Shown here piece by piece: positions 47,739 through 61,443 of a DNA stretch of 64,000 bases. Source of the stretch: Oxyruncus cristatus (taxonomy: Eukaryota > Chordata > Aves > Passeriformes > Cotingidae); NCBI GenBank assembly GCA_013399855.1, contig VXAY01006781.1, positions 105,685-169,684 on the forward strand, in the 5' to 3' direction. The notes beneath the pieces were generated by a model. The model searched no databases. It worked only from the letters and a program-made list of their open reading frames with translations, and had not been told where the DNA came from. The translations under genes and the position numbers were made by a program. Each line of letters starts with the position of its first letter. Positions within the stretch are counted from its first letter, which is position 1.

Positions 47739-50353
47739 TTGTCCTGCTTGATTCTTACCCGAAAATGTTACTCCATGTCTCTTAGTCTTTTCTCTCATAT
47801 GTTTATTATGACTTGGACACAAGACTGATGTCACTGCATATTCCACCCAAATGCCAAACCATCTTACTATACTTAGACAACCTTTAATTCTGTCTTGTTG
47901 AAAGCTGTGGGTTTTTAAATACTTCATTGTTTTCTCTATCTTTGTTTATCCTTCAGACTTCAATGGTTTGACTTAGTTTGCTACGTGTTCATCTTGATAT
48001 GCTGTCCAGGAGAGCAGTGCCTGTGGAATTATTGTGGTATTTATCTGTAATGTTTGCCAGTACACTGCTGCTCTATAGTAAACGGTACTGCAGGCATACT
48101 TTTCCAGCTCCTGTAACTACCACACTTATGGATTCTCCAATGAAAGGGCAGACTACGGAATAATCTATACAGAACAAGATACATATATGTACACATCAAT
48201 GTATTGTATAAGAAAGAAAAATTAATCTATAAAGTAGGTGCCCTGGTTTCATGTAACTGTCCTTGATAAAGTGTTTTTTGTATTGATAATTTCTCTATGT
48301 ATTTATTTTGTATATTTTATAGTAAGGGTGTTATAAATTGTAAAACTAAGCAAGAAACTCAGTAGAGCATATTGGCTGGCACAGCCAGAACTATGGCTTC
48401 AAACCATTCTGACTACTGAATTACTTTACGGGATTTTTTTAAATTTTCTTTTTGCCTGGATTTCCTCTTTGCAATAGGAACCCATCAGTGTTCCGTGTAT
48501 CAAATCACCCATGAAAGATGCTTCAGTTTCTCAATCCCCAAAAAGAATTTGCTTTGGAGAAATTTTCAGCTTAGAAAGGATAGAAATGAAAGATCCTTGT
48601 TACTGTCCATCTTGGCCACTATCCCCAAGAAGAGAAACTTGAACTGTTGGAACATATCTTTTTTTGTGATAAACCAAGTTTATTGGTAAGAATATGGTTG
48701 CTCTTTTCTATGATAAATATTAGAAATTAGATTGTATATATACCTCCCTCAGAAGAGAGAACACCACCTGTAGTTAAGGTTTCCCATTTTTGTGGTTATT
48801 TTACTTTTCTCTTCATATTCAGTGGCTATTTTCATACCAAAGTAGAGAGGAGGCAGGGAAAACACAAGAGTTTCAGAACGGAACTTTCTATGTAGTCCCA
48901 AGCAGCAAGTAAGCCTAGGAACAGCACAGGTGAATGCAGAATCTCTGACATAATAGTTAAGGGTGGAATTTGAAAGGCAAATTTCTCAAATGTCTCCACT
49001 TTTTCAAAAGTTCATGGGCTTAACCGTGGACTTTTAACTATTACAAGATGCACCTATTTTACAAACATGACAGCTGCAAGAGAAAAGACCTGTAAAAACT
49101 AATTTAAAACTCAAGGAAATTCCTTTTATTTTGCAATGGATCTTAATAGTTCTATGTCCTCCTGCAGAAGAGAAGTGTGATTGTAAACTTAAGATGTTAT
49201 GTTTTGTCATCTGTTCTCTGAAAGGGAAAATGAGAAGTCTTGTGCAATAAAATGAAGTCTCCTCCTTCTGTTGTCATACGAACTCCTCCTTGCTAAGGAT
49301 CCTCTAAAAAACACATATCATCTGATTGAAAATGTGACAGGTAACAGCAATTTATTCCAAGAAAAGCCCAACTTCATACCTGAGGAATCATGTTTAATGA
49401 CCCCTCCTTACCTTGCATTTTTATTGCCAGTAGTAATCACAAAATTAGACATTTGAAGCTAACAATAAAAATAATACTTGAAAAAGAATACTAGGAATAT
49501 TAGTTCCACAAAATGTTGTCTTTTGCATTTATTGAAACTGAAATAACATTCACTCCCTATATTTCTTGAAAATCAGATTGATTTACTACAAACTAAGGTC
49601 AAAATACCGAAATAACTTAAATAATTGTTTGTTCTTGAAAGCATATGTAAAATTTTGGAGATGACAAATCAAATGCCTGGGTAAGAGCAGAACAACTTCA
49701 AAGAATTCCTTACTTTTCCTTAACTTTCTTGAGTATTTTTTGAGCATGAACAGGGGCAGAGCAGAGATACTTCGATGCTGGAAGCCATGTGATTCACATA
49801 TTGTTTTTAAGTATGGAAGACAGATAGAACACAATTTTGACATTGTTCCTTAAAATGCATATTGAAATACTATTGTTGTTACAGTCTGCTAAACAGATAA
49901 ATAAAGATGCACAAATATGTGTCCTGAAAATTTAACAGAATAAAAAAATCAAAGTTGACAGTAAGCACTATTTGGTTGTGAAATAATCTCCCTTGGGAAA
50001 TGGCGGAGAAAAGCTCCATCTCTAGGAATTTTAACTGTTACATTACACAAAACATTGGAAAAGATACTGGAGGGAATAATTTTGTACTGACAGCAGTCTG
50101 GACTAATGTTCCTTTCTGCAACTTGTACAATATCTGCGAAGAATATGTTTCAGTTACTCAATCTTAAATTCTTCTTTGGATCTCCCATAATCTACCACAG
50201 ACTTTGATTACAGCATGTATTTCAGTAATCAAGAGTACAGTCTATAATACCCAGGAATTTTATATAAATCTAAATAATAAATAAATAATGTGTCAAATGT
50301 ACTAAGCTTCTTTCATGCCTCTCAGACACGGCTGAGATGAGTATTCCAACATG
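47739..50353. other. AT-rich unique sequence, nothing recognised
   Basis: Short frames only (47978-48163, 48495-48689, 49271-49456, 49586-49843 minus), none with a motif. Confidence 0.4.
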
Positions 50354-50500
50354 TTATGAGATTAGCTCAGTTGGTTAGAGCCTGGTGCTAATAATGCCAA
50401 TGCTGTGGATTCGATCCCTTTATGTGCCATTTACTTAAGGGTTGGACTTGATGATCCTTGTGGGTCCCTTCCAACTCAAAATATTCTGTGATTCTGTGAT
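50354..50500 (+). mobile_element. tRNA-Ile/CR1 SINE (TguSINE1-like), copy 1
   Basis: A composite of about 147 bases. The head (50354-50426) is tRNA-like: perfect A box TAGCTCAGTTGG (50363-50374), anticodon loop CTAATAA with anticodon AAT (50390-50392, isoleucine), and B box GGATTCGATCC (50407-50417, one change from consensus). The tail (about 50430-50500) is CR1-like, with GGTTGGACTTGATGATCC, GGGTCCCTTCCAACTCA and the repeated ATTCTGTG octamers. A pol III-made RNA with this tail would be copied by CR1 reverse transcriptase. The same design is known in passerine birds as TguSINE1. The near-intact boxes make this the younger copy. Confidence 0.85.
50363..50417 (+). promoter_or_regulatory. RNA polymerase III internal promoter (A and B boxes) of SINE copy 1
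   Basis: The A box matches TRGCNNAGYNGG exactly. The B box has one substitution. Their spacing is that of a tRNA gene. Confidence 0.7.
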
Positions 50501-50877
50501 ATCCGTGTAGCATTTCCCTCCTTTTGAGTGCCACGGACTACCAAATAAAAACAATGCGACATTATAGATGCTATTCCTGGCTTTTGAATTACTGTTGCAA
50601 GTGTAGTAAAGGAAGGAAGAAAATGTTTGAAAAACTGACCCACTAAAATTCATCCAATGTTATTCTTCCACAGAGAACAAACATGCATGTAGCAAAATGT
50701 ATGCATATATGATAAGTGGGAAAAGTTATCAATATTTCTTTACCACATTTTTGTGCAGTTACTATTTCTTTCCCCAAACTCAGCTTTTAATCTGTTTTCA
50801 AAGTGGTAATATTTTCTCTCTTTGCTTCATTTCAGTGTGTGATTAAAAGAGCAGGGTACAGAAGACGTTCCAGATTA
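50501..50877. other. AT-rich spacer between SINE copies
   Basis: No element recognised in these 377 bases. Confidence 0.5.
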
Positions 50878-51018
50878 GCCACCAGTATGCAACTAAATCA
50901 GTTAGAGCATGGTACTAATAACACCAGGATCCGGGGTTTGATCCCTGTAAAGGCCATTCACTTAAGACTTGAACTCAATGATAATTGTGGGTCCCTTCCA
51001 ACTCAGAATATTCTGTGA
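50878..51018 (+). mobile_element. tRNA-Ile/CR1 SINE (TguSINE1-like), copy 2
   Basis: Same architecture and orientation as the copy at 50354, about 380 bases downstream, but more decayed. The anticodon loop CTAATAA is kept (anticodon 50917-50919). The B box reads GGTTTGATCC (50935-50944) with a CpG-type change, and the A-box region (near AAATCAGTTAG) is degraded. The tail has GGGTCCCTTCCAACTCA and ATTCTGTGAA with only one octamer. Independent differences throughout indicate two separate insertions and not a recent duplication. Confidence 0.82.
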
Positions 51019-51892
51019 AACGCAGTCTCACTTGAGAAAGTGTTGAAGATTGGCATTCTGCCTTCCAAGTACTTTAAGGTTCCTCTCTTAAAATATCCTT
51101 TATTTTCTTGATGGTCTAATAAAATAAGCTGTGACATTTCTTTCATCATGAGTGTCTTTTTTATTTTGCTTTCACATTTCAGAATATTTCCAAGCAAACA
51201 TTTTATTTTCAGCTACTGCAGTCCCTTACAGTGGAGAATCAAGATCTGAGTCCTCTCAGAGCTAGGTCCAGATTCCCTAAAATCGTGTGGCTCCTTCCAT
51301 TCACATCAGCTGCAGCTGAATCAGGCTTTGAGGAGGAATAAACTTTTGCTGTTACTTACTTGTTCATCTGTTAAGGAAATTATTTTGTATTGAGTAATTA
51401 CCTTACAATTTCAAGAAGAATAATTTTAGTATTGGTGACAAAGTTTTTTGAAAGACACCTCTTGGTATTCAGTTTGGATGACTACCTGACTACCTGCCAG
51501 ACACAGATGTGGTAATGGCTTTTCCACCTTACTCATTTTAGTTGTTGATTATAATTAATTGGATCTTTTTAAAGACAAGCATATGATGTACAGTAGCAGA
51601 TGTTCAGTATAAAAATTTGTCTTGGGAAAACATATCTAATCAGTGCTTGCTTGGTGAAAGAAGACTGATGACAAAGAAATAATTAGTGCTCTGTAGACAA
51701 ATGCTTTAGGGCTCTGAGATCCTAAACTGAGGCCACAGTGTATTGATCTTTGAGTCGTGTCTTTGCATATTCCTCATCTGCTAATGACAGGGCAAAACAG
51801 AAGAACATGAAATTAAATTCCACTGCACTCTGATACTGAATGGCCTAAGGGCTAGGGGATTTTGCTGGCTTATTTGGAAAAGGGTAAACATA
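51019..51892. other. AT-rich unique sequence, nothing recognised
   Basis: No repeat or coding signal seen. Confidence 0.4.
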
Positions 51893-52822
51893 CATAGAAT
51901 CATGGACTTGTCTCAGTTGGAAGGTACCTTAAAGATCACCTAGTTCCAACCTCCCTGCTGTGGGTTGGGACACTTTCTCAGACTGCTCATAGCCCCCCCT
52001 CCTTGAACATTTCCAGGGTAACTTCTCACAACTTATCTGGGTAACCTGCTCTTGTGCCTCATCACACTCAGAGTAAAAAATTTCTTCCTCATGTCTAATC
52101 TAGACCTGCTCTCTTTCAGTTTAAAACTATTTCGCCTTGTCCTGTGACTACAAAGCCCTGTAAATAGTCTCTCTCCATCTTTCTTGTATGCTCCCTTTAG
52201 GTACTGGAAGTCATCCATTAGGTCCCCCTGAAGCCTTCCCTTCTCCAGGCTGAACAATTTCAATTCTCTTAACATTTCTTCAGAGCAGAGAACCTCTATC
52301 CCTCTGATCATCTTCATGGTCATCCTCTGGACTTGCTCCAACAGATCAACACCCTTTCCGCGCTGGCAATCCCAGAACTGGATGCAATGTTCCATGTGGG
52401 ATCTCATGGCAGCAGAGTCAAGGGGCAGAATTACCTTCCTCAACCTGCTGGCCTTGCTGCTTTGGATACAGCCCAGGACACAATTGGCTTTCTGGGCTGT
52501 GAGTGCACATTGCCAGCTCATGTCCAGTCTCTCATCCACCAGCATCCCCAAGTCCTTCTCAGTGGGGCTGCTCTCGACCTGTTCATCTCCCAGCCTGTAT
52601 TGGTATCGGTTGTTGCCCTGATCCAGATGCAGCACCTTGAACTTGGTCTTGTTAAACCTCATGAGATTACCATAGGCCCACTTCTCAAGCTTTTCCAGGA
52701 GCCTCTGGATAGTATCCTGTCCTTCAGGTGTGTCAACAGCACCACTCAGCTTGTTGTCATCTGCAAATTTGCAGAGGGTGCACTTGATCCCTTCATCTAT
52801 GTCATTAATGAAAATATTAAGT
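51893..52822 (-). mobile_element. CR1 LINE 3' fragment, minus strand, fairly well preserved
   Basis: Read on the plus strand it starts at the inverted tail CATAGAATCATGG. The minus-strand reading frame is open from 52822 to a stop at 52033, about 263 codons, starting just before the catalytic box. It keeps FADDNKLSG (FADD at 52756-52767), [33 protein letters not shown], and an [17 protein letters not shown] segment. Other CR1 copies continue past SRLPR, so the stop at 52033 is slightly early. The remaining 140 bases are 3' UTR. Its subfamily differs from the 46-kb copy: [12 protein letters not shown] against [12 protein letters not shown]. Confidence 0.9.
52033..52662 (-). CDS. CR1 ORF2 C-terminal fragment (open frame)
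   Basis: 209 codons from the first Met. The frame extends upstream without a stop to 52822, so this Met is not a true start. A LINE remnant, not a host gene. Confidence 0.8.
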   Translation of the reverse strand: MRFNKTKFKVLHLDQGNNRYQYRLGDEQVESSPTEKDLGMLVDERLDMSWQCALTAQKANCVLGCIQSSKASRLRKVILPLDSAAMRSHMEHCIQFWDCQRGKGVDLLEQVQRMTMKMIRGIEVLCSEEMLRELKLFSLEKGRLQGDLMDDFQYLKGAYKKDGERLFTGLCSHRTRRNSFKLKESRSRLDMRKKFFTLSVMRHKSRLPR

Positions 52823-55800
52823 AAGAAGCAGGTAAGTTTAGTAGTTTTGTGAATTGGATTATATAAATAATAATATCATAAGAACCATTGTTAGCCATAG
52901 TCAAGCAATGGGGTAGCTGATAGACTAAGTAACTTTGGGAAAACAGGCAAAATTTTACAAGCTAAAAGTAGTTTCCTTAAACAATGATAGAGCAACTCCT
53001 GCAGTAACTTTTTTGTCACTGGCCACTGTTTTTCACTTCCAATGTAATTTCCTTATCCCAGAGGCTGAGATACAACTCATATGACATGGTAATTCAAAAC
53101 AATTTTGCATCATAACAGATTTTTTGTCCTAAATCTGACCAAACAAACAGAAGATTCATACTTTTGTCATGCAGGTAAGATAAATTTGTGACAGGTAATA
53201 CGAATTTATAAAGTGATGTGTTTTGTCTATAGGCATCTGAACAATAAACACTCTTTGTTCAGACAGAAACTGACAGTTGGGAGACCTGATTAATTTGACT
53301 CATGGCTTTGGTTTTTACTTAACTGTGTAAATTTAGAAGGAGTACAAAACACAGCATAGATTTGCAAACTTTAGCTGGAAGTCCTAGTAGGATATCATGC
53401 AGGGATACTTCAGATGTGCAGATAGAAATAAGCTAGACAGAAGGACAGAAGTGTTACTACAAGTAATCCTTTTAAGGAGAGTCACTAGTGAAGTGCTTGG
53501 ACTTAATGTATTAGAAGGATGAGGGTGCCAAACTAAGCTTAGCATTGATATTAGTTAGCATGTTTGTAAAAAATCGGAGAAAAACTCTCTCAGCTGTCAC
53601 AGGAGAAATCTCAAGTCAGATTTTGATTATACTCATAAAAGGTCACATTCGTACTGCAAATTTATGGAGAGATAACCAACGATCTGATATTTGAGCAATG
53701 AAGTCCTTGTATTCACACCACTACCTGTCACAACAAAGTGACTTCTTCAATAGTTAAAGATTATTTTTCTCATTAGAAATTTATATTTCTTCTAATTAGT
53801 CTTGATTAATGTCTCTCTGAATACCAAAGGACTTTCTCTTTTGACATGAGAGGACTGGCTTTTCATGGTCTCTGCTACTGTGACCATGGTAAAAGTCAAG
53901 CACACTAGTCTCATTCCTCAGACTTGAGAGTTCAGGGGTGTGCATTAGTGTAGTACCTAAAAAACTACATCAGGGGTCTCTGTTGCAGGCACTACTGTAA
54001 ATGTACTTTTTAATATTCTTCTGTCTTTTTTCTTAGATCTCCTGTGATAGGAATTTTCCTATATAGAATATAGGAGGAAAGATTATATTCTTCAAGTAGA
54101 AGAGAAAAGGTCAATTTTTTTGTTTTGGATTTTCCTATGTTAAAATGAATTTATGACATTCCTGTTTGCATCCTTCCCATTAATTGTTTTTGTTGTTGTT
54201 GTTTGGTTGTTTTTATGTGGAGGAGTGGTTTCTCTGTGATGAAAATTGAATAGGTTGAGAATCAGAGTTAGTGAATTTTAGAGACCAAAAATAAACTATT
54301 ATTAGTAGAAAAAAACCGTAACATTAAAAATGAATGTGTGCTTGAAATAGCTGAGACTCAGTTTGTACAAAGTCTGTGTCAATGGTGAGGGACTCTTTAA
54401 AACACTGTTAAGTAAAACAGTATTATAGTTGAATAATGGCTTGAGGCAAAGAATTAATGAAAAAAACTACCCTGTTGTGAAACTCAGCAGATTAGAGTTA
54501 TAAAATGGTTATTATATCTAGAAGTGTTAAAGCTGGTTTGAGTTTTTAAATTTCAGAACGGGAAGTAAGATGTATTCATCTGAGGACATCTATTAGCAGT
54601 TAACTAAAAATAGTCAACGCATTGCTGACCTTGAAAAACATCCAAGGAAAAAAAAACCCAAAAGAAATTATTATTGTGGGAAGGCAAGTGAAAGTTCTGA
54701 CCTCAGAATAATTAAATAAAAGTTATTGTGTTGCCTGATATGGTTTTTAGTGTCCTCAAACTTCTTGATCCCTAGATGGTTTCTGTAAAGGTAAAGTTGT
54801 CAGTCCTTGGAGAGAATCCACATTCTGATGAAAATTACTGTTTAACAAGCACTTTGAAACCCTCTCGAAACTGACATCACTTAATGCTTGAATTATGCTT
54901 TTATTTACTTACTCATTTGAGTATTATTATCTGTATGTTCATCACTTCAGTGAGGAAAAGTTGTCCATTTCATGTTTCTTCCTTCAGGTAGAAGAGAGAA
55001 AGAGACATCTGGCCCAGCTCCTCTGTTTTGGTGCTCAGGTAGAGCAGGATCAATGAGTAGTTAGTGGTGTGAAACATTCAGAAACCGTCAGAAGCAATTA
55101 GAGGGAAAGGACGAAAACACACAGCTCCAGAAAAAAACATGCACACTTAATTCAACTACAATGTTGAAGAAGAAACTTGACTGTAAGACTGCTGTCCTTA
55201 GGAATATAAGCAGTTATTAGCAAAAGCTTGCATTAGGCAAAAAACCACCACAAACCAACATTCCCTCTCAGCAGCATTCATCTGCCTAGGATATAATGAA
55301 CAGAAGGCAGATTTAAAATTTTATGCAAAGAAAGGGAGGGTGATTAATGTGTAGTCCAACAGCAACAAGCCTTGTACACATAAGGGTGCAGATGAGCTCT
55401 GATAAATGGTTATGAAGCCAATCTGAGTTGCCTTACTTGCATGTAAATCACTGGTAATAAGCAGGGAAGTCACTTGCTCATATCAGTGAAAGTCTGTCCT
55501 GCTGTACAGCAATATCTACACCACAACAAGTTATGCATGCCTGAATGAATAGGGCCAAATGTGCTTCCATGAATGAGAAATGTCTCTAAAGGAAAGAGAC
55601 ATGAAAGTTCATTATTTTGTGCACAATGAAATACAAAAACCACATTTAAATATGGTAAAACATATCAATTGCATTTATGTTTCTAACCTTCAGCGCTTGA
55701 AGTATCACTGTATTCAACTCAAAAAAAGCTGTGCTGAACAAGTTTTATCTTATATTCTTGGAAGGCAACTGGGTCAGAGTAAGCTATGTTTTCTTTTTAT

Positions 55801-58800
55801 ACATTTTAGTCTGAAGTAAGACCCTAGTATGTTCTATAACATTAAAGAGTCTTTGACAGGTTTATATCCCTTTAGAAAAAAATGCTGACAGCTAGATATC
55901 ATAGAGTTTTTGCTTTCATATGCAAATCAAAGCTTTTGTGCCTGGTTCTCATCAACAATTCAGAAAATTGCAGACTTTTTTTTTTAATTAAAATGTTATA
56001 ACAATAAAACCTGAGAAAAGCAATCCTAAAGTCTCTTTGATGTAACAGAAGATAAAATCCAGTGCAATTTTGCTAGTGTATGTGAAAGGTGCCTTTTTCT
56101 TTTTCCTCTTCCAGTAACTGACTTTAATGTCAAACCACAGATCAGGTCATTATCAGTCAGGGCTAGAGGCAACATCTCCCACTTGAACGTATTTTGAACC
56201 GAGGTGTAAATCTGAGATTAGATTGAATGGTCATGTTTTTCAGAAAGACTCAGGCAGTAACTCAGACACTTCACTTAGAAACAGATTTATTTGAATGGTG
56301 TAACATGCAGACATCAATAAACAAATTTTTCTTTGTCAGAAGGAATAATTGCTGGCAACCTGAGTTTCAACACGAGGCAGGAGCTGAATCACTGAGCTAA
56401 TTTATTTAATTAAGCAAAGTTCCTGAGATGGAACTATTGAATTTTGAACATATGAACTTCGTGAAATGTTACAGAGGGATGCACAAAACTTAAGGTATCT
56501 GAAGTGAAATAGGCAGCAGATCTAAAAAAAAGCTTGTCATAGGATAGTGTCATATGAATTTTATGTGCTAGTTTGATGTATCTAAAATTTTATTAGGTCC
56601 ACAATTGCTATTTTCCACTATGCAAAGTGTTGATAGGTTAGTAAAGTCTGAGAAAGTGGAAGCAGCCTGACAAGAAATGTTTCTCTTGCAAGCCTGTACA
56701 TAGAGTATGAATGAGCAGGGCCAGTGTTGTAAATGTTTAGTCAGAGCTCCTTCCAGCAAAAAAATGTAAGACACAAAGATAGCTCAAGGGATTTTACTGA
56801 CTGTGAAAAATTGAGACATCAGTCTTCAGTTACTCAAGCATTTTGATACCTCTACTATTTTCAAATACTTTCTAGGTTCTGGCAAGAATTCACGATAAAA
56901 TTCGATGCTTTTACCACATGAAAGTAGTTGAAAATGTCTTCCCGTGAGCTATGTGAATTTATAAACACAATTTGTTACACAAAGCAGAGCAGGGAAACAA
57001 AAATGTAAGTGAAGTGTCATTGATTCCAATGTTAGCATTTTTTCAGATAATCAGTCAAGACAAGAAAAGGAAGTAGTTAAAACAAGAAGAACAACCACAC
57101 AAGGTGTACCAAGAAAAGAGTCTTAAAATGTGATCCTTGTAAAACAATCTGTTGCCCTATTCACTCCATGGTGAATAAAAAAGAGAAAATTGGGAGACAG
57201 AAAGAATAAGAGGACTCACTTTTGTGCAGCTGTGAGCTCTGCACAGGACTTCTACACAACTTTCACCAGGGTGCTGTCTGAACAATTAACTGCCAGTTGC
57301 CTTCACTCATTTTTGCTGTGTTTCCCAAAGCTTGTGGTGACAGCAGCTCTCCAAGAAGATTTAGCCAAGGGGAGTTGTAGTGTCCTTCACACCACCATCT
57401 TTGCTGTATTGATACAAACATTATCAGATGACAGCAATGATAAGCTGGAGGTCACTGGTGGTCACTTGCATTTCCTATAGTACATGAGCTAAACTTTTGC
57501 ACTCCCTTATTCCTTGCCAAAAGTTCTTCTTTTTCTGATCTGCTCCAAGATAAAGACATTGAGAGAGTCATTAGCCTTCTAAACTTCAATTTTTTTTAAT
57601 GTCTGTTCAGTTGCTTGTAGTTTGAACAAATTGCTTTTGTAAGCAAAATTCACAGATTCTGATGCCAGTATACAAAATTCTTGGCAGAGGGAGATGTCTA
57701 ATAAGTTTCAGTCCCATGATGAAAAATTGCATGAAAATTTGAGCAGGATGGGAGTGCAGAGTGAGATGATCAAAGCTGTTGCTTGTGAGATCATGACTCC
57801 ATGCCTTGGTAGAATTCCACCCAATTCAAAATAAAGAGCAGAGGGAAAACTTGTCACACAATCACCTATAGAGATAGACATTAGAGAAATAAAAGTCAAG
57901 CAATTAAAAACCTGTTTGGTGCCTTAGGCATGTTTCAGTTCATTGTTCATTAGCTCCATTGCTCTGTCTGTTCCACTTAATGGTTCATTTGGTTGAATTT
58001 CAGATCAAAAAAGAAAGAAAAAACTATGCTGTGCAAAAGAGAAAATTGTTATATTTTCTCAGGGCATGCTAGCTCCAGATCAGAAACTCCAAGGTGACAG
58101 GTACAAATGTGCTGTCTTATTGAGTATATGGAGGCACAGAGATTCAGTTAAATCTTTTGTATCTAGTATGCTGGTCACAGTTGCTTTAAAATAAGGCTCT
58201 AAAAATCTGAGAGGGAAGTACAGCAGATCTTATTAGCAGGTAAAATTTAGGTCTAGTTCTTTTGTCGGACAGGTTTAATTAAGATACTCTTTATAGTTAG
58301 TAAAAAAGTTCTACGTATTTTACTTCTGTCCACTTCACAGGAAAGTTACCCTATGGAATAAGATGAAATATTAATCTGGCACAATATCCTACCTCTCATA
58401 ATGACCAGTAGTAGACACTTAGGATAGATGCAAGGTAATGTCTTTGCCCTGAAGTACTACACCTTAATTTATCAGCAATTTGAAGACTGGCCTGTGGATC
58501 ATTCAGCTTACATGACCTTAATGGAGTTAATCTCCTAAATTGTTTTATTCCTCTCTCATGACAAATGTGTTTTGCTTTTAACATTTCCAGGAGTCTGACT
58601 GAAAGAGGAAGTGAGTTCTACACACTACTTGTAAAGCTTATGATGTTTTCCATATTTTGACTTAATAAAGTCAGCAGTCAGAAGTGTACCACCAAATTCA
58701 ATTGAAAATGAGACTGAAATCCAAGAGGTGGGTTCTCAAACTTTCTGGTGCTAGAAAATTCAGTTGTGTACTTTTAGTCAGAAGTAGGTATTCCGTCTGT

Positions 58801-59643
58801 ACCTCCAACCATCTCATTGGTCCCACAATGTCAAAGGTCAATACACTATAGAAAGATCTGACTCACCTATTATTTCCAGCCTGAGTAGACACAGATAACC
58901 CTCAACTGAAAATCCTTTCTCATGGGATGCATGATTTTAGTTTGCAGGCCAAACAGAACTGATCCAAACCTGAAATTTTAGCATGGATCAAAGAGAACTT
59001 TATTTTTCCTTTTCATTGTTCTGCTTTTCTGTTCTTTTCCTCTGCTAGATGAATGTCATGGCATTTAGTTCCATTGTTCTGAGAGAAAAATATATTTATT
59101 GCTTAAATTGAAACTGTAAAGGCTAGTTAGTGGAATAGATGATTTTGTAAGGCTTTTTGTTATTTATGTTTTGATGTCATTAAGAGTTTCCATGTAGGTT
59201 AATTTAACAAATTTATAATTTGGAACCTCAAAAATTGTTATAGGGTTATCCAGGCATCTGCATTCTTATGTCAGTGTAATAAATCAGTGAGACAAAATTA
59301 CCGTCTTACTATATCATATTGCTACACTATATTACCATATACTGTATTTCTGCTATTTCATTAACTATTGCAAAGTTCCATTTATTTGAAAGTTGATTTA
59401 TAGATGCCTGTAAAGAGACCCCTTTTCAAGCACTTGCAATGAGAAGATTCAAAGGAGTATGAAAGAGGGTATTGTAGGAGAAATTCATGGGGAAAATGAA
59501 ATTGGTGTCAGAACTAATTTAATAGAAAATGATACTAGAAATAGTAACTACTTGCCTTAGTAAAGACATACACCTTCTCACTCCTACTGATTACCTATGG
59601 AGACAGTGGAATCAAACTCTACCTGCCTTAATCATGCAGCTGG

Positions 59644-59660
59644 TGGGTGTGTGTGTGTGA
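59644..59660. repeat. (GT)n microsatellite
   Basis: GGTGTGTGTGTGTGAGTG, about seven GT units. Confidence 0.8.
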
Positions 59661-61408
59661 GTGTTTTCTCAGACAGTTTGTACCTTGTGGGGGATAGCCA
59701 TAATGTGATAAAATGATAAAAGCAAACTAAATGCAATGCTTTTCTTTCATAATTTTTTAGAGTTGTATGGATTATATCTCTTATGAATAGCTGGCAATCA
59801 GGATAAAATACTTGTTTTACAGCAAGTGACTCCATGCTGTGAAGTCCCATTAAAAGTCTTACAGGCCCGGTTCTTTTTCAGCATCACCAGATGGTGGACC
59901 TTCCAAAATTATGTCCCGAGCATGTTCGGTCTTACAACTTCAATGCAAAGATTTTATTCCCTCAAAATGTATGAAAATATCATACTGACATGTATAAAAC
60001 ACACAAATAGGCATACATTTTATACTACAGAAGTGTTGGTTAGGCAGGGTGTAAATCATCTCCAAACATGGAAAAGAGGGACTTCAGGTGTGTGAAAGGT
60101 TAGACAACATAAGCATTCAAATAAGAGGCTATAGTTTGATAGCAGTTTGACACAAACTGTGCTGAGAATCTTCGCCGTTCAGTCCTCTTTGTTCTCCTGC
60201 CCTATGCCTCTGTCAACTTGTCCACCCATACAGCTTGCAGTGGGCTAATACAGTTCATTAGATACAAGAACTGATCCTACAGGGATAGTTTTCTCCTGAC
60301 CCTCGTGGTCAGGCTGGAACATATACCAGGAGAAAGAAAGGGGAAGAACTGCAATAGACTGCTTAAACAGCCATAATATGTCACAGAGGTAGGGAAGATG
60401 TTCTTATACTCTATCAACAATCTAACTCCAGGAAACTGAACTCAAAGGCAGGAAGGAAAATCCAACACAAAAGCACAGGGATGGAACATTTATTTATGAC
60501 ATACTTTATCTGCTTTCTGGGCTCTGTTAACCTATTTTTTAAGACCACTATTACCCATTTTCAACTCTCAAACTACATCTTAAGCTAAAGGAAAAGATGT
60601 ACATAATGGAAATGCATACATTGTTTTTAGTAACATTCATTTAAATACAGAATACTTTATGTTTAGCTAGAGGCCTTAGGTTTGGTGTACAAGAGATGAG
60701 AATTTAGGGAAATATCAAAAAGGTGAATAAGAGTTCAGAAGAGCTTGGTTGTGTAGGTTGTGCTCTACGTGAGTATACTTCAGAAGTACTTTTCTCACAG
60801 CTGTATCTTTACTCAACATTACACCTTCCTAAGGTGTACTATGCAAAATCTTCAAGACTTTCATAGTCCTAATACTCACTTATTGATTCAAATTGTTTTT
60901 CACTATTTAAGTGGAAACTGTTAGTGTAAAACAAGTACCCATTATAATGTTTAGTGGCTGACCTAATGCTTAAATAATACGCTCTTTTCCTACATATGTG
61001 TGAATACCCTTTCCACAAAATTATTATCTATTTCAGATAACCAATTCATCACTCAAAGACAAATAAGTACTTAAAGTCCTTACCAAAATCAGGCTGTTCA
61101 TCTTAAGGACAAATTCATGAGTGTTTTCAATTTTCATTACATTCTAGATGGAATAACAGCTTAGTATTTTTCTAGTAGCTCCACAGGCATTTCCCCACAG
61201 GCTGGAAGAGAGTGAGATACATGTAATACATGCTTATCTTTGATAACTTTTTCAGTGCTGCTAGCAGAAGGACTCCTCAGAGGAGAGGAGCTCCTTCTCA
61301 CCTCCTCTCAGGTTATATGGCTTCAGGTAGGTGACCTGTAATAGCTGATGGGACCTCAGCCATCAGCTTCTATGGTTGTCCAGTGACTGGTTTTCTTTCA
61401 GAAGTTTT

Positions 61409-61443
61409 ATTACTGTTATTATTATTAGTATCATTATCATTAT
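61409..61443. repeat. (ATT)n imperfect microsatellite
   Basis: ATTACTGTTATTATTATTAG followed by ATCATT variants. Confidence 0.7.

Noticed and set aside
50354..50426. Functional tRNA-Ile gene
   Set aside because: The acceptor stem and B box are imperfect and the sequence runs straight into a CR1-like tail with octamers, which is the SINE layout.
61260..61312. Palindromic GAGGAGCTCC region as a structured RNA or operator
   Set aside because: Only short imperfect CTCCT/AGGAG matches; no extended stem or conserved context.
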